DNA from: Phycisphaeraceae bacterium | GTDB lineage: Bacteria > Planctomycetota > Phycisphaerae > Phycisphaerales > UBA1924 | Reading direction: 5' to 3' | Length of the DNA: 64,000 nucleotides | Assembly (NCBI GenBank): GCA_019636675.1 | Contig: JAHBXC010000002.1 | Coordinates: forward strand, 558,001-622,000 | Shown: positions 15,188-23,354 of the stretch, one piece after another | How positions within the stretch are numbered: the stretch's first letter is position 1 | Layout: the number at the start of each line of letters is the position of its first letter | Translations under genes and position numbers: made by a program | Notes under the pieces: generated by a model | What the model was told of the DNA's origin: nothing | The model's database searches: none | What the model saw: the letters and a program-made list of their open reading frames with translations, nothing else

Positions 15188-16561
15188 TCAGCCGCCCATG
15201 ACCACGCCGGGGTGCGCGCCGGGCGTCGACGGGGCGGTCGCCGGGACATCCTTCTCATCGACGCGATCGATCTGCGCGCCCAGCGCCGCGAGACGAACTT
15301 CCATCTCTTCGTAGCCGCGATCGAGGTGGTACACGCGGTTGATCACCGTGCGACCCTCGGCGGCCATGCCGGCGAGCACGAGACTCGCCGACGCGCGGAG
15401 GTCCGACGCCATCACCGGCGCGCCGACCAGACGCGGCACGCCGGACACGACGACCGTCGAGCCCTGCCGGATCGTCTGCGCGCCCATGCGCGCGAGCTCC
15501 GCGACGTGCAGGAAACGGTCGGGGTAGATCTTCTCGGTGACGACGCTGTTGCCCTTCGCGAGACACAGCAGCGCCATCATCTGCGCCTGCAGGTCGGTCG
15601 GGAAGCCGGGGTGCGGCTGCGTGACCACCTGCGTGGGCTGCAGAGGTCCGTTCACGTGGACATCGCAGCGAGCGCGCAGCCGGTCGGGGCCGGGGTGCTC
15701 GAGGATCGAGACGCCCACCTGCTGGAGCCGGTCGACCGCCGCCGCGAGCGCGTCGAGCGGGCAGTTCTCGAGGGTGACCGACCCCCCGGTGATCGCGGCG
15801 GCGATCATGTAGGTGCCGGCCTCGATGCGGTCGGCCATGACCCGGTGCTTCGCGCCCGAGAGCGCTTCGACGCCCTCGATGACGATGCGCGGCGAACCTG
15901 CGCCCTGGATGTTCGCGCCCATCGCGTTGAGCATGGTCGCCAGGTCGACGATCTCGGGCTCGCACGCGGCGCACTCGATGATGGTCCGACCGTCGGCGAG
16001 GGCCGCGGCGCACATGACGTTCGCGGTCCCGAGCACGGTCGAGCCGAACGGCCCGCCCAGGAAGACACGCGCGCCGCGCAGGCGCCGGCGTCCGCGCTCG
16101 TCGCGCGGGGCGCGCGCGACGATGTCGCCTGAATCGAGCGTGACCTCGGCCCCGAGGGCGCGCATGCCGGCGATGTGCAGGTCGACGGGCCGGTCGCCGA
16201 TCGCGCAGCCCCCGGGCATGGAGATCCGCGCCACGCCCCGCCGCGCGAGCATGGGCCCGAGCGTGCAGATGCTGGCGCGCATGGTGCGCACGATCTCGTA
16301 GGTCGCGTGGCTCTCGCTCTCGTCGCTGGTGCGCAGCGTCATGCGCGAGGGCGTGCGCTCGTCGCGCGAGGATTCAACGCCCAGCGAATCGAGCAGGCGC
16401 TGCAGGTTGTCGATGTCGGCGAGCTGCGGAGCGTCGTCGAGGACGACGGGCTGGTCGGTCAGCAGCGCCGCGGCCATCAGGGGCAGCGCCGCGTTCTTGC
16501 TCCCGTTAACGCGGACCCGACCCGAAAGTCGACGACCGCCCTGAATCACGAAGGCGTCCAT
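15188..16561 (-). CDS. murA: UDP-N-acetylglucosamine 1-carboxyvinyltransferase
   Basis: MurA adds enolpyruvate to UDP-GlcNAc, the first committed step of peptidoglycan synthesis. The 457-residue protein has [17 protein letters not shown] at the N-terminus, the catalytic and fosfomycin-target Cys119 in [17 protein letters not shown], the central [18 protein letters not shown] and the C-terminal [13 protein letters not shown] and [10 protein letters not shown]. The ATG at 16561 begins the conserved fold; the longer open frame is a charged, unconserved extension. A Pro/Thr-rich tail of about 20 residues is added. Its presence argues that this planctomycete makes peptidoglycan precursors. Confidence 0.96.
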   Translation of the reverse strand: MDAFVIQGGRRLSGRVRVNGSKNAALPLMAAALLTDQPVVLDDAPQLADIDNLQRLLDSLGVESSRDERTPSRMTLRTSDESESHATYEIVRTMRASICTLGPMLARRGVARISMPGGCAIGDRPVDLHIAGMRALGAEVTLDSGDIVARAPRDERGRRRLRGARVFLGGPFGSTVLGTANVMCAAALADGRTIIECAACEPEIVDLATMLNAMGANIQGAGSPRIVIEGVEALSGAKHRVMADRIEAGTYMIAAAITGGSVTLENCPLDALAAAVDRLQQVGVSILEHPGPDRLRARCDVHVNGPLQPTQVVTQPHPGFPTDLQAQMMALLCLAKGNSVVTEKIYPDRFLHVAELARMGAQTIRQGSTVVVSGVPRLVGAPVMASDLRASASLVLAGMAAEGRTVINRVYHLDRGYEEMEVRLAALGAQIDRVDEKDVPATAPSTPGAHPGVVMGG

Positions 16562-16613
16562 GCCTCGCTCGCCTTTCTCGCGTTCGCGCCGGCGCTGCCG
16601 GCGTCTCGCGTCC

Positions 16614-17096
16614 TCACCGCTCGCCTCGCTGGACCGACCCGCCCGCGGCGCGCCACGCGTCCAGCCCACCGGCGAAGAACTCCACCGTCCCGTGCTGACC
16701 GAGCGTCATCAGTCGCTTCGTCATCGCGACGCCGACGGCGGAGCCGGGGTTCTGTCCGTAGACAACGACCCGTCGCGCGCTGCTCAGCGCCGGGATCGGG
16801 CGGTTGTCGCTGGGTATATCGGTCAGGCGGAGGTTCACGGCGCCGGGAATGTGGCCCGCCGCGAACTCTTCCGGCGTGCGCACATCCACGAACACCGTCC
16901 GGCTTTCGGCATGCGCCCGGGTCGCGACCGACGGATCGATCCGGCGCACCGACCGGTCGCTCACCGACGACGAGCACCCGAAGGCGAGCAGGAAACCCGC
17001 GGCCAGCGCGCCGATCATCAGGGGACGTGTGAATCCGGAACGCCCGTCGCGGCGGAACCTCCGGTGCCCGAACGTGTCGTATCGCTGTCCAGTCAT
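16614..17096 (-). CDS. Rhodanese-like lipoprotein lacking the catalytic cysteine
   Basis: The 160-residue protein has a hydrophobic signal (residues about 27-40) ending LLAFGCSSS, a probable though non-ideal lipobox. The rhodanese domain includes TVFVDVRTPEEFAAGHIPGA and a C-terminal FFAGGLDAWRAAGG. The active-site loop reads VVVYGQNPGSAVG: the position normally occupied by the sulfur-carrying Cys is Gly, so thiosulfate sulfurtransferase activity is unlikely. It lies 52 bp upstream of murA on the same strand and is divergent from the DsbD-N-like gene. A phosphatase-like, binding or structural role is possible. The paralogue at 43422 retains its Cys. Confidence 0.82.
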   Translation of the reverse strand: MTGQRYDTFGHRRFRRDGRSGFTRPLMIGALAAGFLLAFGCSSSVSDRSVRRIDPSVATRAHAESRTVFVDVRTPEEFAAGHIPGAVNLRLTDIPSDNRPIPALSSARRVVVYGQNPGSAVGVAMTKRLMTLGQHGTVEFFAGGLDAWRAAGGSVQRGER

Positions 17097-17147
17097 GGTC
17101 GTACCTTACCGGGGCGAGCAGCGCCCGGTGTCGGCTTGGAGCAGGAA

Positions 17148-18077
17148 ATGCCAGAGAACTCCCGTCCCGTCGAGCAGGATCCGAACACGCCACGCGAACT
17201 CGCGCCGTCCCCGGCCCGCTGGGGGGCGTCCAGATCGTTCCTCGTGTCGGTCGCGATCGCCGCCGCCGCGTTCGGCTCCGCCGCGTTCGGCCAGGCGCCC
17301 AAGGGGGGCGCCGACCCGCTCGGAGAGGTCCTCGCCCAGAGCGAGCCCGAGGACGGGTCCGAACTCGTGAGCATGCGCGTGCTGCTGACCCCCAAAGTGA
17401 TGTTCCCCGACTACCCGGCGGTCCTCGCCGTCGTCTTCGACATCGAGCCGGGCTGGCACGTCTACTGGAAGAACAGCGGCGACACGGGCATGCCCATCCG
17501 GCTCTCGTTCGACCTTCCCGAGGGCCTCCGGGCCGGCAATGTCTATTGGCCCGGCCCGAAGCGCTACCCCATGCCCGGAGGCCTGCTCGATTTCATCTAC
17601 GAGGATCAGGTCGTGCTCTTCGTCCCCATCCACGGCGAGGGGGGACCGCGTGAGTCGCTCGATATCGGCGTCAAGGCCGAATGGCTCGTGTGCAAAGAGG
17701 CGTGCCTCCCCGGGGAAGCCACGGTCCGGACGACGATCGTCGCCGGATCGTCGGTGGCCGCGGCGGACGAGCGGATGCTCGACCGGCACCTGTCTCGCCT
17801 GCCCCTGCCCCTTTTCTCCCGCGCGACCGTGTCGTGGGACGGGACGACGATGGTGGTCGATTGCAAGGGGGCGACAGGGATGACATTCTTCCCGGAGTAC
17901 GATCGTAAGGCCATGCCTGTCAACATCTTGCGTGACGGCGAGGTCGCCGGGGAACAGCTCCGGGTCGATTTCGCGGAGACCGTCCGGGAGGCCGGACGCG
18001 TCCGGGGCGTTCTGGAGATCCGGAACAACATCGGTCGATCGGCGTTCTATGAGGTGGACATCGCGCCGCCGCGCTGA
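17148..18077 (+). CDS. Secreted DsbD N-terminal-like (thiol:disulfide interchange) protein
   Basis: The 309-residue exported protein has a signal or anchor at residues about 30-48. The body resembles the N-terminal alpha domain of DsbD: VVFDIEPGWHVYWKNSGDTG, MPIRLSFDLPEGL, WPGPKRYPMPGG and the Cys pair in EWLVCKEACLPGEA. That domain receives electrons from the membrane part of DsbD and reduces periplasmic substrates. Here it stands alone without the transmembrane and thioredoxin parts. GGAG lies six bases before the ATG at 17148. The redoxin gene downstream and the DsbD-like end at base 2 suggest a distributed periplasmic thiol network. Confidence 0.8.
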   Translation: MPENSRPVEQDPNTPRELAPSPARWGASRSFLVSVAIAAAAFGSAAFGQAPKGGADPLGEVLAQSEPEDGSELVSMRVLLTPKVMFPDYPAVLAVVFDIEPGWHVYWKNSGDTGMPIRLSFDLPEGLRAGNVYWPGPKRYPMPGGLLDFIYEDQVVLFVPIHGEGGPRESLDIGVKAEWLVCKEACLPGEATVRTTIVAGSSVAAADERMLDRHLSRLPLPLFSRATVSWDGTTMVVDCKGATGMTFFPEYDRKAMPVNILRDGEVAGEQLRVDFAETVREAGRVRGVLEIRNNIGRSAFYEVDIAPPR

Positions 18078-18162
18078 AGGTGCATCCGCTCGCGCGGGTT
18101 GGCTGAATCACTGAACAAGACACCCGGTCGTCCGTTGGCCGGGGTTTACTTTCGAGTCTCGA

Positions 18163-18202
18163 GCGTGTTCCGTCGAACACGCGCCGCTCCCGGGTTCGGG
18201 AG
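18163..18202 (+). other. Two consecutive hairpins in the redoxin leader
   Basis: GCGTGTTC (18163-18170) pairs with GAACACGC (18175-18182), and CTCCCG (18187-18192) with CGGGAG (18197-18202), each with a 4-nt loop. They end 16 nt before the GGAGG (18219-18223) that serves the redoxin. They may terminate the upstream gene or structure the leader; no T-run is visible. Confidence 0.4.
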
Positions 18203-18232
18203 GATCGGGGCTCGTCATGGAGGTACTGAACG

Positions 18233-18889
18233 ATGATCTCGATGAAATCGCTCGCCGGGTTCGTAACTGTTGCCTCGATCGCCGGCGCCGCCCTGATCGG
18301 CTCCGCGTCCGCTGACCAGCAGGGCGCGAAGGCCGACAAGCCCGCCGCCGCGAAGGCCCAGGCCAAAGTCGGGGAGAAGGCCCCGAACTTCACCCTCACC
18401 GACACCGACGGCACGCAGCACTCGCTGAGCGACTTCGCCGGCAAGGTCGTCGTGCTCGAGTGGTTCAACCCCGGCTGCCCGTTCGTCGTGAAGCATCACG
18501 AGAAGAACAAGACCATGGCTGATCTCGCGGCCGAGTTCGGCGCGAAGGACGTCGTGTGGGTCGCGATCAACTCCGGCGCTCCCGGCAAGCAGGGCCACGG
18601 CCTGGAGCTCAACAAGAAGTTCAAGAAGGACTGGGGCATCAACTACCCCATCCTGCTCGACGAGCCGGGCGAGGTCGGCAAGATGTACGGCGCGCGCACC
18701 ACGCCCCAGATGTACATCATCGACAAGGACGGCGTCCTGCGCTACAACGGCGCGATCGACAACGATCCCAGCGCCGGCACCCTGGGCACGGTGAACTACG
18801 TCCGCCAGGCGCTCAACGAGGTTCTCGCGGGCGAGACCGTGACGACCCCCGAAACGCGCCCGTACGGCTGCAGCGTCAAGTACAACTAA
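18233..18889 (+). CDS. Exported redoxin (AhpC/TSA-like thioredoxin-fold protein)
   Basis: The 218-residue protein has a signal peptide ending IGSASADQQG, a Lys/Ala-rich linker, then a redoxin domain: VGEKAPNFTLTDTDGTQHSL, VVVLEWFNPGCPFVVKHHEK with a single Cys in the first-strand motif, GARTTPQMYIIDKDGVLRYN, and a C-terminal RPYGCSVKY supplying a second Cys. This matches the thioredoxin-like family often paired with DsbD-type reductases. GGAGG at 18219 sits nine bases before the ATG; an internal ATG at 18242 is possible. It is a candidate peroxide or disulfide reductase in the periplasm. Confidence 0.85.
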   Translation: MISMKSLAGFVTVASIAGAALIGSASADQQGAKADKPAAAKAQAKVGEKAPNFTLTDTDGTQHSLSDFAGKVVVLEWFNPGCPFVVKHHEKNKTMADLAAEFGAKDVVWVAINSGAPGKQGHGLELNKKFKKDWGINYPILLDEPGEVGKMYGARTTPQMYIIDKDGVLRYNGAIDNDPSAGTLGTVNYVRQALNEVLAGETVTTPETRPYGCSVKYN

Positions 18890-18931
18890 ACCCGAACGGC
18901 GCACACAGGCCGTCAACACGCATTCCACACG

Positions 18932-18964
18932 CGCCCGCGTCCAACCGACGCGGGCGTTGTCGTT
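18932..18964 (+). terminator. Rho-independent-like terminator after the redoxin gene
   Basis: CGCCCGCGTC (18932-18941) pairs perfectly with GACGCGGGCG (18947-18956), a 10-bp stem with a 5-nt loop, followed by TTGTCGTT. Confidence 0.7.
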
Positions 18965-19136
18965 CCGTGGGACGAACTTAAACGGGGCGCGCGAATTTCG
19001 TGCAGAATCGGTTCAATGTGCGCCGCGCGCGCGCCGATATCCCCTGTGTCGGCGTCGTGGAGGATGACGCCCACACCGAGCGCGAGGCGCGTCCCGACAA
19101 GGCGCGCCGGCCGGCTCGTCAGATCGGAGCAGAGAG

Positions 19137-19406
19137 ATGCCAGACACCACCGGCTTTGACCGAGTCCGCGCGCCGCTGAGCGACGCGGACCGAGATACAG
19201 TCCATCACGCACAGCAGCAGTCCGTTCGCGACGAGGTTCTCGATGTGGTCATCGATCGTCTCGCGCGCGTGCTCATGGCGATGCCCGAAGGCCCACGCCC
19301 CGCGCTGGCGATCACCGAGGTGTTCCCCGACGCGTGGAGGGGCTGCGCCCGCCCGGCGAGCGTGCAGCTCGTCGATTCGCCCGGGGTGCTCGCGCGCATC
19401 GGATGA
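19137..19406 (+). CDS. Small hypothetical protein
   Basis: The 89-residue protein has no recognised domain. It has an acidic N-terminal half (LSDADRDTVHHAQQQSVRDE) and a helical segment VIDRLARVLMAMPEG. The ATG at 19137 has a purine-rich AGCAGAGAG upstream. Its stop overlaps an in-frame ATG (19403, ATGA) of the following phosphatase reading frame, which suggests real coding and possible coupling. A gap of about 250 bp upstream contains the redoxin terminator and no clear promoter. Confidence 0.5.
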   Translation: MPDTTGFDRVRAPLSDADRDTVHHAQQQSVRDEVLDVVIDRLARVLMAMPEGPRPALAITEVFPDAWRGCARPASVQLVDSPGVLARIG

Positions 19407-19462
19407 GCGCCGTTTCGCCTATCCTTCTTCCCCACCCAGCGAGGGGCGAAGGAGCGGACGGC

Positions 19463-19966
19463 GTGAGCAGTGATTCAGGACAAGCGCGTGTCTTGTTCGT
19501 ATGCATGGGGAACATCTGCAGGTCCCCGACGGCCGAGGGCGTGTTCCGCGCGCTGCTGGCGCGCGAATCGCTCGAGGAGCGCGTCTTCGTTGATTCCGCC
19601 GGCACCGGCGGCTGGCACGCGGGCGAGCCGCCCGACGGACGCGCCGCCGCCGCCGCCGCGAAACGCGGGTACGACCTCAGCGCCCAGCGCGCGCGCCAGG
19701 TCAGTCTGAACGATTTCCACCACTTCCACTTCATGATCGCGATGGACTCGCAGAACATCCGCGACCTGCGCGCGATCGCGCCCGCCGCCATGCGAGAGAA
19801 GCCCCGGCTCCTCCTCGACTTCGCGCGCGAGCCGCTCCCGACGCGCGAGGTGCCCGATCCGTACTACGGCGGCGTCGACGGGTTCGACCGCGTCCTCGAC
19901 CTCGTCGAGGCCGGCTGCCACGGGCTGCTCCACGAGGTCGCCTCCTTCCTGCGCGCCCCCCGGTGA
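19463..19966 (+). CDS. Low-molecular-weight protein-tyrosine-phosphatase family protein
   Basis: The 167-residue protein has the P-loop CMGNICRS (CX5R, Cys14 to Arg20) near its N-terminus and the general-acid loop VPDPYYGG with Asp132, the complete catalytic set of LMW-PTPs. The GTG at 19463 was preferred because AAGGAG (19449-19454) lies eight bases upstream and gives normal length; the ATG at 19403 would add 20 residues and overlap the previous stop. The gene overlaps the fructosamine-kinase-family gene by four bases (GTGA). In that context it may act on phosphosugar-amine adducts (a ribulosamine-5-phosphatase role is known for human LMW-PTP-A) rather than on phosphotyrosine. Confidence 0.92.
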   Translation: MSSDSGQARVLFVCMGNICRSPTAEGVFRALLARESLEERVFVDSAGTGGWHAGEPPDGRAAAAAAKRGYDLSAQRARQVSLNDFHHFHFMIAMDSQNIRDLRAIAPAAMREKPRLLLDFAREPLPTREVPDPYYGGVDGFDRVLDLVEAGCHGLLHEVASFLRAPR

Positions 19967-20853
19967 GCGCACATGACGCCCAGCTGGTCGCGCGCGTGGA
20001 GCGAGCGATCGGGGAGCGCCCCTCGCGCGTTTCGCCCCTGGCAGGAGGGTGCGTCGCCGACGTTCGCCTCGCCGAGTTCCCGTCGGGCCTGCGCGTCGCG
20101 GTGAAGCTCGACGACCGACCGGCGCCGACCCTCGATATCGAGGCGGAGATGCTCGACGACCTGCGCACCCGCAGCGACCTGCCCGTGCCGCGGACGATCC
20201 ACGCCGAGCCCTCGCTGCTCGTGCTCGAGCACATCGAGAACGAGGGCACGATCACCTCGCGCGCGAGCGAGCAGGAACACGCGGCGTCGCTCCTCGCGGC
20301 GCTGCACGGCGTGCGTCCCGCCCCGCCGAACGACCTGCGGTTCGGGTACGAGCGCGACACGCTCATCGGCCCCCTCGCGCAGCGGAACGGGTGGGGGGGA
20401 TCGTGGGTGGAGTTTTTCCGCGAGCGCCGGCTCCTGGCGATGACGGACGAAGCGTTGCGCGCCGGCGCGATGCCGTCATCGCTCGCGTCGCGCCTGCGCG
20501 AGTTCGCGGAACGCCGCCTCGGCGCCCTGATCGACGAGCCGGACGCGCCCTCGCTCGTCCACGGCGACGCGTGGGCCGGCAACATCCTTGTGCGCGCTGG
20601 GCGCGTCGCGGCGTTCATCGACCCGGCGCTGTCGTACTCGCACGCCGAGACCGAGCTCGCCTTCGGGACGCTGTTCGGGACCTTCGGCGAGCGGTTCTTC
20701 GACGCGTACCGCGAGCGCCGGCCGATCGCGCCCGGGTTCTTCGAGGTCCGGCGCGATGTGTACAACCTCTACCCGCTCCTGGTCCATGTCCGGCTTTTCG
20801 GGGCCGGGTATGTCTCCCAGGTTGACGCGATCATCCGCCGCTTCGGGGTGTAG
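19963..20853 (+). CDS. Fructosamine kinase family protein
   Basis: The 296-residue kinase is of the aminoglycoside-phosphotransferase-like fold. The catalytic HGD motif occurs as LVHGDAWAGNILV, followed by the DFG-like metal site AAFIDPALSYSHAETELAF and the family's LFGTFGERFFDAY. N-terminal LAGGCVADVRLAEF corresponds to the nucleotide-binding part. Bacterial members phosphorylate ribulosamines or erythrulosamines on proteins, triggering their spontaneous removal. The GTG start overlaps the LMW-PTP stop (GTGA), a strong sign of one functional unit. The HGD and family motifs support the call; substrate specificity is inferred. Confidence 0.92.
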   Translation: MSAHDAQLVARVERAIGERPSRVSPLAGGCVADVRLAEFPSGLRVAVKLDDRPAPTLDIEAEMLDDLRTRSDLPVPRTIHAEPSLLVLEHIENEGTITSRASEQEHAASLLAALHGVRPAPPNDLRFGYERDTLIGPLAQRNGWGGSWVEFFRERRLLAMTDEALRAGAMPSSLASRLREFAERRLGALIDEPDAPSLVHGDAWAGNILVRAGRVAAFIDPALSYSHAETELAFGTLFGTFGERFFDAYRERRPIAPGFFEVRRDVYNLYPLLVHVRLFGAGYVSQVDAIIRRFGV

Positions 20854-21005
20854 CGACCGAGAACCGCGGCGGCGCGCCCGGTCGGGCAGTGGTTTTTCTC
20901 GGGAGACGCTTCCGTGACGACCCCGGCGCGGTACATTCGAGGAGACCGACCATCCCCCGACCCCCGGGGCATGCCCTGCGCCGTCCTCCAGCCGGAGCGT
21001 CATCC

Positions 21006-23303
21006 GTGCGTGTTCTCACAGGCCTGATTTCGTGTATCGCGGCGATGTCCGCGAGTGTCTCGTTCGCCCAGGGCGTGCTCGGCCTCGAGCGCTTCGACGC
21101 GCACAAGGTCGTCCGCGTCGAGCTGCCCGACCGCGCGTCGTACGAACGCATGCGCGAGATCAGCGACGACATGTGGTCGCACCGAGGCGGGCCAGGCGCC
21201 AAAGAGTTCCGGGTCAGCCCGGCGCAGCTCGAGACGCTCCGCGCTTCCGGCATCGAGTTCGAGATCCTCGTCGACAACGTGCAGGCGCTCATCGACGCCG
21301 AGCGCGCGAGTCTCCTCGCGCCGCGGGGCGTCGGCGCCGACTTCTTCGCCGATTACCGGCGCTACGACGAGATCAGCGACTTCGTGGACGGCCTGGTGCT
21401 CGCGAACCCCGCGCTGTGCTCGCGCGAGTCGGTCGGGTTCTCTCTTGAGAACCGCGAGATCTTCGCGCTGCGCATCGCAGGCCCCAACGGCCCGGCCCAG
21501 CGACCCGCGATCGTCCTCAACTCGCTTCAGCACGCGCGCGAGTGGGTGTCCGGGTCGACATCGCTCTACATCGCGAACGAACTCGTCGAGGGCTACGGCG
21601 TCGACGCGCGCATCACCGAGGCGCTCGACAGCGTCGCTGTCTACATCATCCCGGTCGTCAACCCCGACGGGTATGTCCACACCTGGGACGTCAACCGGCT
21701 CTGGCGCAAGAACCGCCGGAACAACGGCGGGGGAACCTTCGGCGTCGACCTCAACCGCAACTGGTCAGTCGGCTGGGGCCTCAACTCCGGTTCGAGCGCC
21801 AGCGGCTCGAACGACACCTACCGAGGCCCCTCGCCCTTCTCCGAGCCCGAGTCGCAGGCCCTCTCGAGTTACATCGCTTCGATCCCAAACGCACGCGCGC
21901 ACGTCGACCTCCACAGCTATTCCGAGCTGATCCTCAGCCCGTGGTCGTACACCGTCGACGCGTCGCCCGACGCCGCGTCCTTCGACAACCTCAACGCGGC
22001 GCTGCGAGACGCTATCGCCGGAGTCCACGGCCGGTTCTACCTCGCAGGGCCGGGCGGCTCGACCCTCTACCTCGCCAGCGGCACGGCGCCGGACTGGACC
22101 TACGGCGAGCACGGCATCTTCTCGTGGACCATCGAGCTGCGCCCGGCGACGGCGCAGCAGGGCGGGTTCATCCTGCCTCCCGACCAGATCGTCCCCACCG
22201 GCGAAGAAACCCTCAGCGCCGCGCTCGTCCTCGCCGAGTTCGCGGCGCGCGATGTCACCTTCTACGACGAGGTTGCGCCCGACGCGCTCGACGCCGCGGG
22301 CGGGTCCGCCGTCGCGGTTCGCGCCTATGCGTCGCCAGGCGTGACGATCGACCAGAACGCGTCGTCGCTGCGCTGGCGCTCCGGCTCAGCCGGGCCGTTC
22401 CAGTCGCTCGCGCTGGAGTTCGGATCGGCCAACCTCCTGCGCGCCGTGCTGCCCGCGGCGTCGTGCACGCAGCCGATCGAGTTCTACTACGAGGTCGCTC
22501 TCGACACCGGCTCGGGCGTCGTGATCGCGACGTATCCGGCGCTCGGCGCCGACGAACCGCTCTCGCGAGGCGTCTTCGACATCGGGTACTCATTCGACGA
22601 CACCTTCGCGAGCGATCTTGGCTGGACGGTCGGCGCACCCGGCGACACCGCCACCACCGGGCTCTGGGTGCGCGGCGTCCCCAACCCCACGAACTATCAG
22701 CCCGGCTCGGGCAACCCCGACGGCAGCGGCGCGGAGTGCTTCTACACCGGCTTCAGCGCGCCCGGCGCCGGCGACGGCGTCGCCGACATCGACGGCGGCA
22801 CGACGACGCTGACATCCCCCGTCATCGACGCGCTGGCCGCGGGCGACGACCCCTATCTCGTCTACGCCCGCTGGTTCGGGACCACCGGCGCGCCCAACGA
22901 CTACCTGCGCGTCTTCCTCTCCAACGACGCCGGCGCGACCTGGACGCTCGTCGAGAACGTGAACTTCGATGCCCGCCGCTGGGAGCGCCGAGAGGTCCGC
23001 GTGGCCGACCTCCTCGCGCCCACGAGCCAGATGCGCGTCCGCTTGGTCGCCGCCGACGGCGGGTCCGCGTCGCTCGCCGAGGCCGCCGTCGACGACGTGC
23101 AGTTCCTCGCGCGCTCGTGCGACTCGATCCCCGGCGACCTCAACGGCGACGGCGTCGTCAACTTCGCCGACCTGAACACCGTCCTGAGCAACTTCGGTGC
23201 TTCCGGCGCCCCCGGGTCGACCCCCGGCGACGCCACCGGGGACGGGACCGTGAATTTCTCGGATCTGAACGTGGTGCTGAGCAACTTCGGCTCGACCCGT
23301 TGA
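21006..23303 (+). CDS. Secreted M14 zinc carboxypeptidase with C-terminal dockerin-like repeats
   Basis: The 765-residue protein has a signal peptide ending ASVSFAQG. The peptidase domain (residues about 115-410) has the zinc ligands in SLQHAREWVSG (HxxE) and HVDLHSYSE (His), the substrate-binding region NPDGYVHTWDVNRLWRKN, and the catalytic Glu in WTIELRPAT. A beta-rich middle follows. Two Ca-binding-type repeats at the C-terminus, IPGDLNGDGVVNFADLN and GDATGDGTVNFSDLN, resemble a dockerin pair. The GTG at 21006 has GGAG eight bases upstream and starts the signal peptide. It is probably an extracellular or surface-attached protein degrader. The same tail occurs at 24938 and 56879. Confidence 0.9.
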   Translation: MRVLTGLISCIAAMSASVSFAQGVLGLERFDAHKVVRVELPDRASYERMREISDDMWSHRGGPGAKEFRVSPAQLETLRASGIEFEILVDNVQALIDAERASLLAPRGVGADFFADYRRYDEISDFVDGLVLANPALCSRESVGFSLENREIFALRIAGPNGPAQRPAIVLNSLQHAREWVSGSTSLYIANELVEGYGVDARITEALDSVAVYIIPVVNPDGYVHTWDVNRLWRKNRRNNGGGTFGVDLNRNWSVGWGLNSGSSASGSNDTYRGPSPFSEPESQALSSYIASIPNARAHVDLHSYSELILSPWSYTVDASPDAASFDNLNAALRDAIAGVHGRFYLAGPGGSTLYLASGTAPDWTYGEHGIFSWTIELRPATAQQGGFILPPDQIVPTGEETLSAALVLAEFAARDVTFYDEVAPDALDAAGGSAVAVRAYASPGVTIDQNASSLRWRSGSAGPFQSLALEFGSANLLRAVLPAASCTQPIEFYYEVALDTGSGVVIATYPALGADEPLSRGVFDIGYSFDDTFASDLGWTVGAPGDTATTGLWVRGVPNPTNYQPGSGNPDGSGAECFYTGFSAPGAGDGVADIDGGTTTLTSPVIDALAAGDDPYLVYARWFGTTGAPNDYLRVFLSNDAGATWTLVENVNFDARRWERREVRVADLLAPTSQMRVRLVAADGGSASLAEAAVDDVQFLARSCDSIPGDLNGDGVVNFADLNTVLSNFGASGAPGSTPGDATGDGTVNFSDLNVVLSNFGSTR

Positions 23304-23354
23304 CACGCGTGGTATTCTCCTCCTTCACCTTCCCCGGACCCTGAGGAGAGACCC

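Noticed and set aside
20854..20902. Possible terminator after the fructosamine kinase gene
   Set aside because: A CCGAGAA/TTCTCGG pairing with an inner GCCC/GGGC stem is possible, but the T-run sits inside the stem, so I could not settle on a structure.
23300..23305. Perfect -35 hexamer TTGACA before the propeller gene
   Set aside because: No acceptable -10 lies 16-18 bases downstream, and the hexamer overlaps the previous stop codon. It is probably chance.
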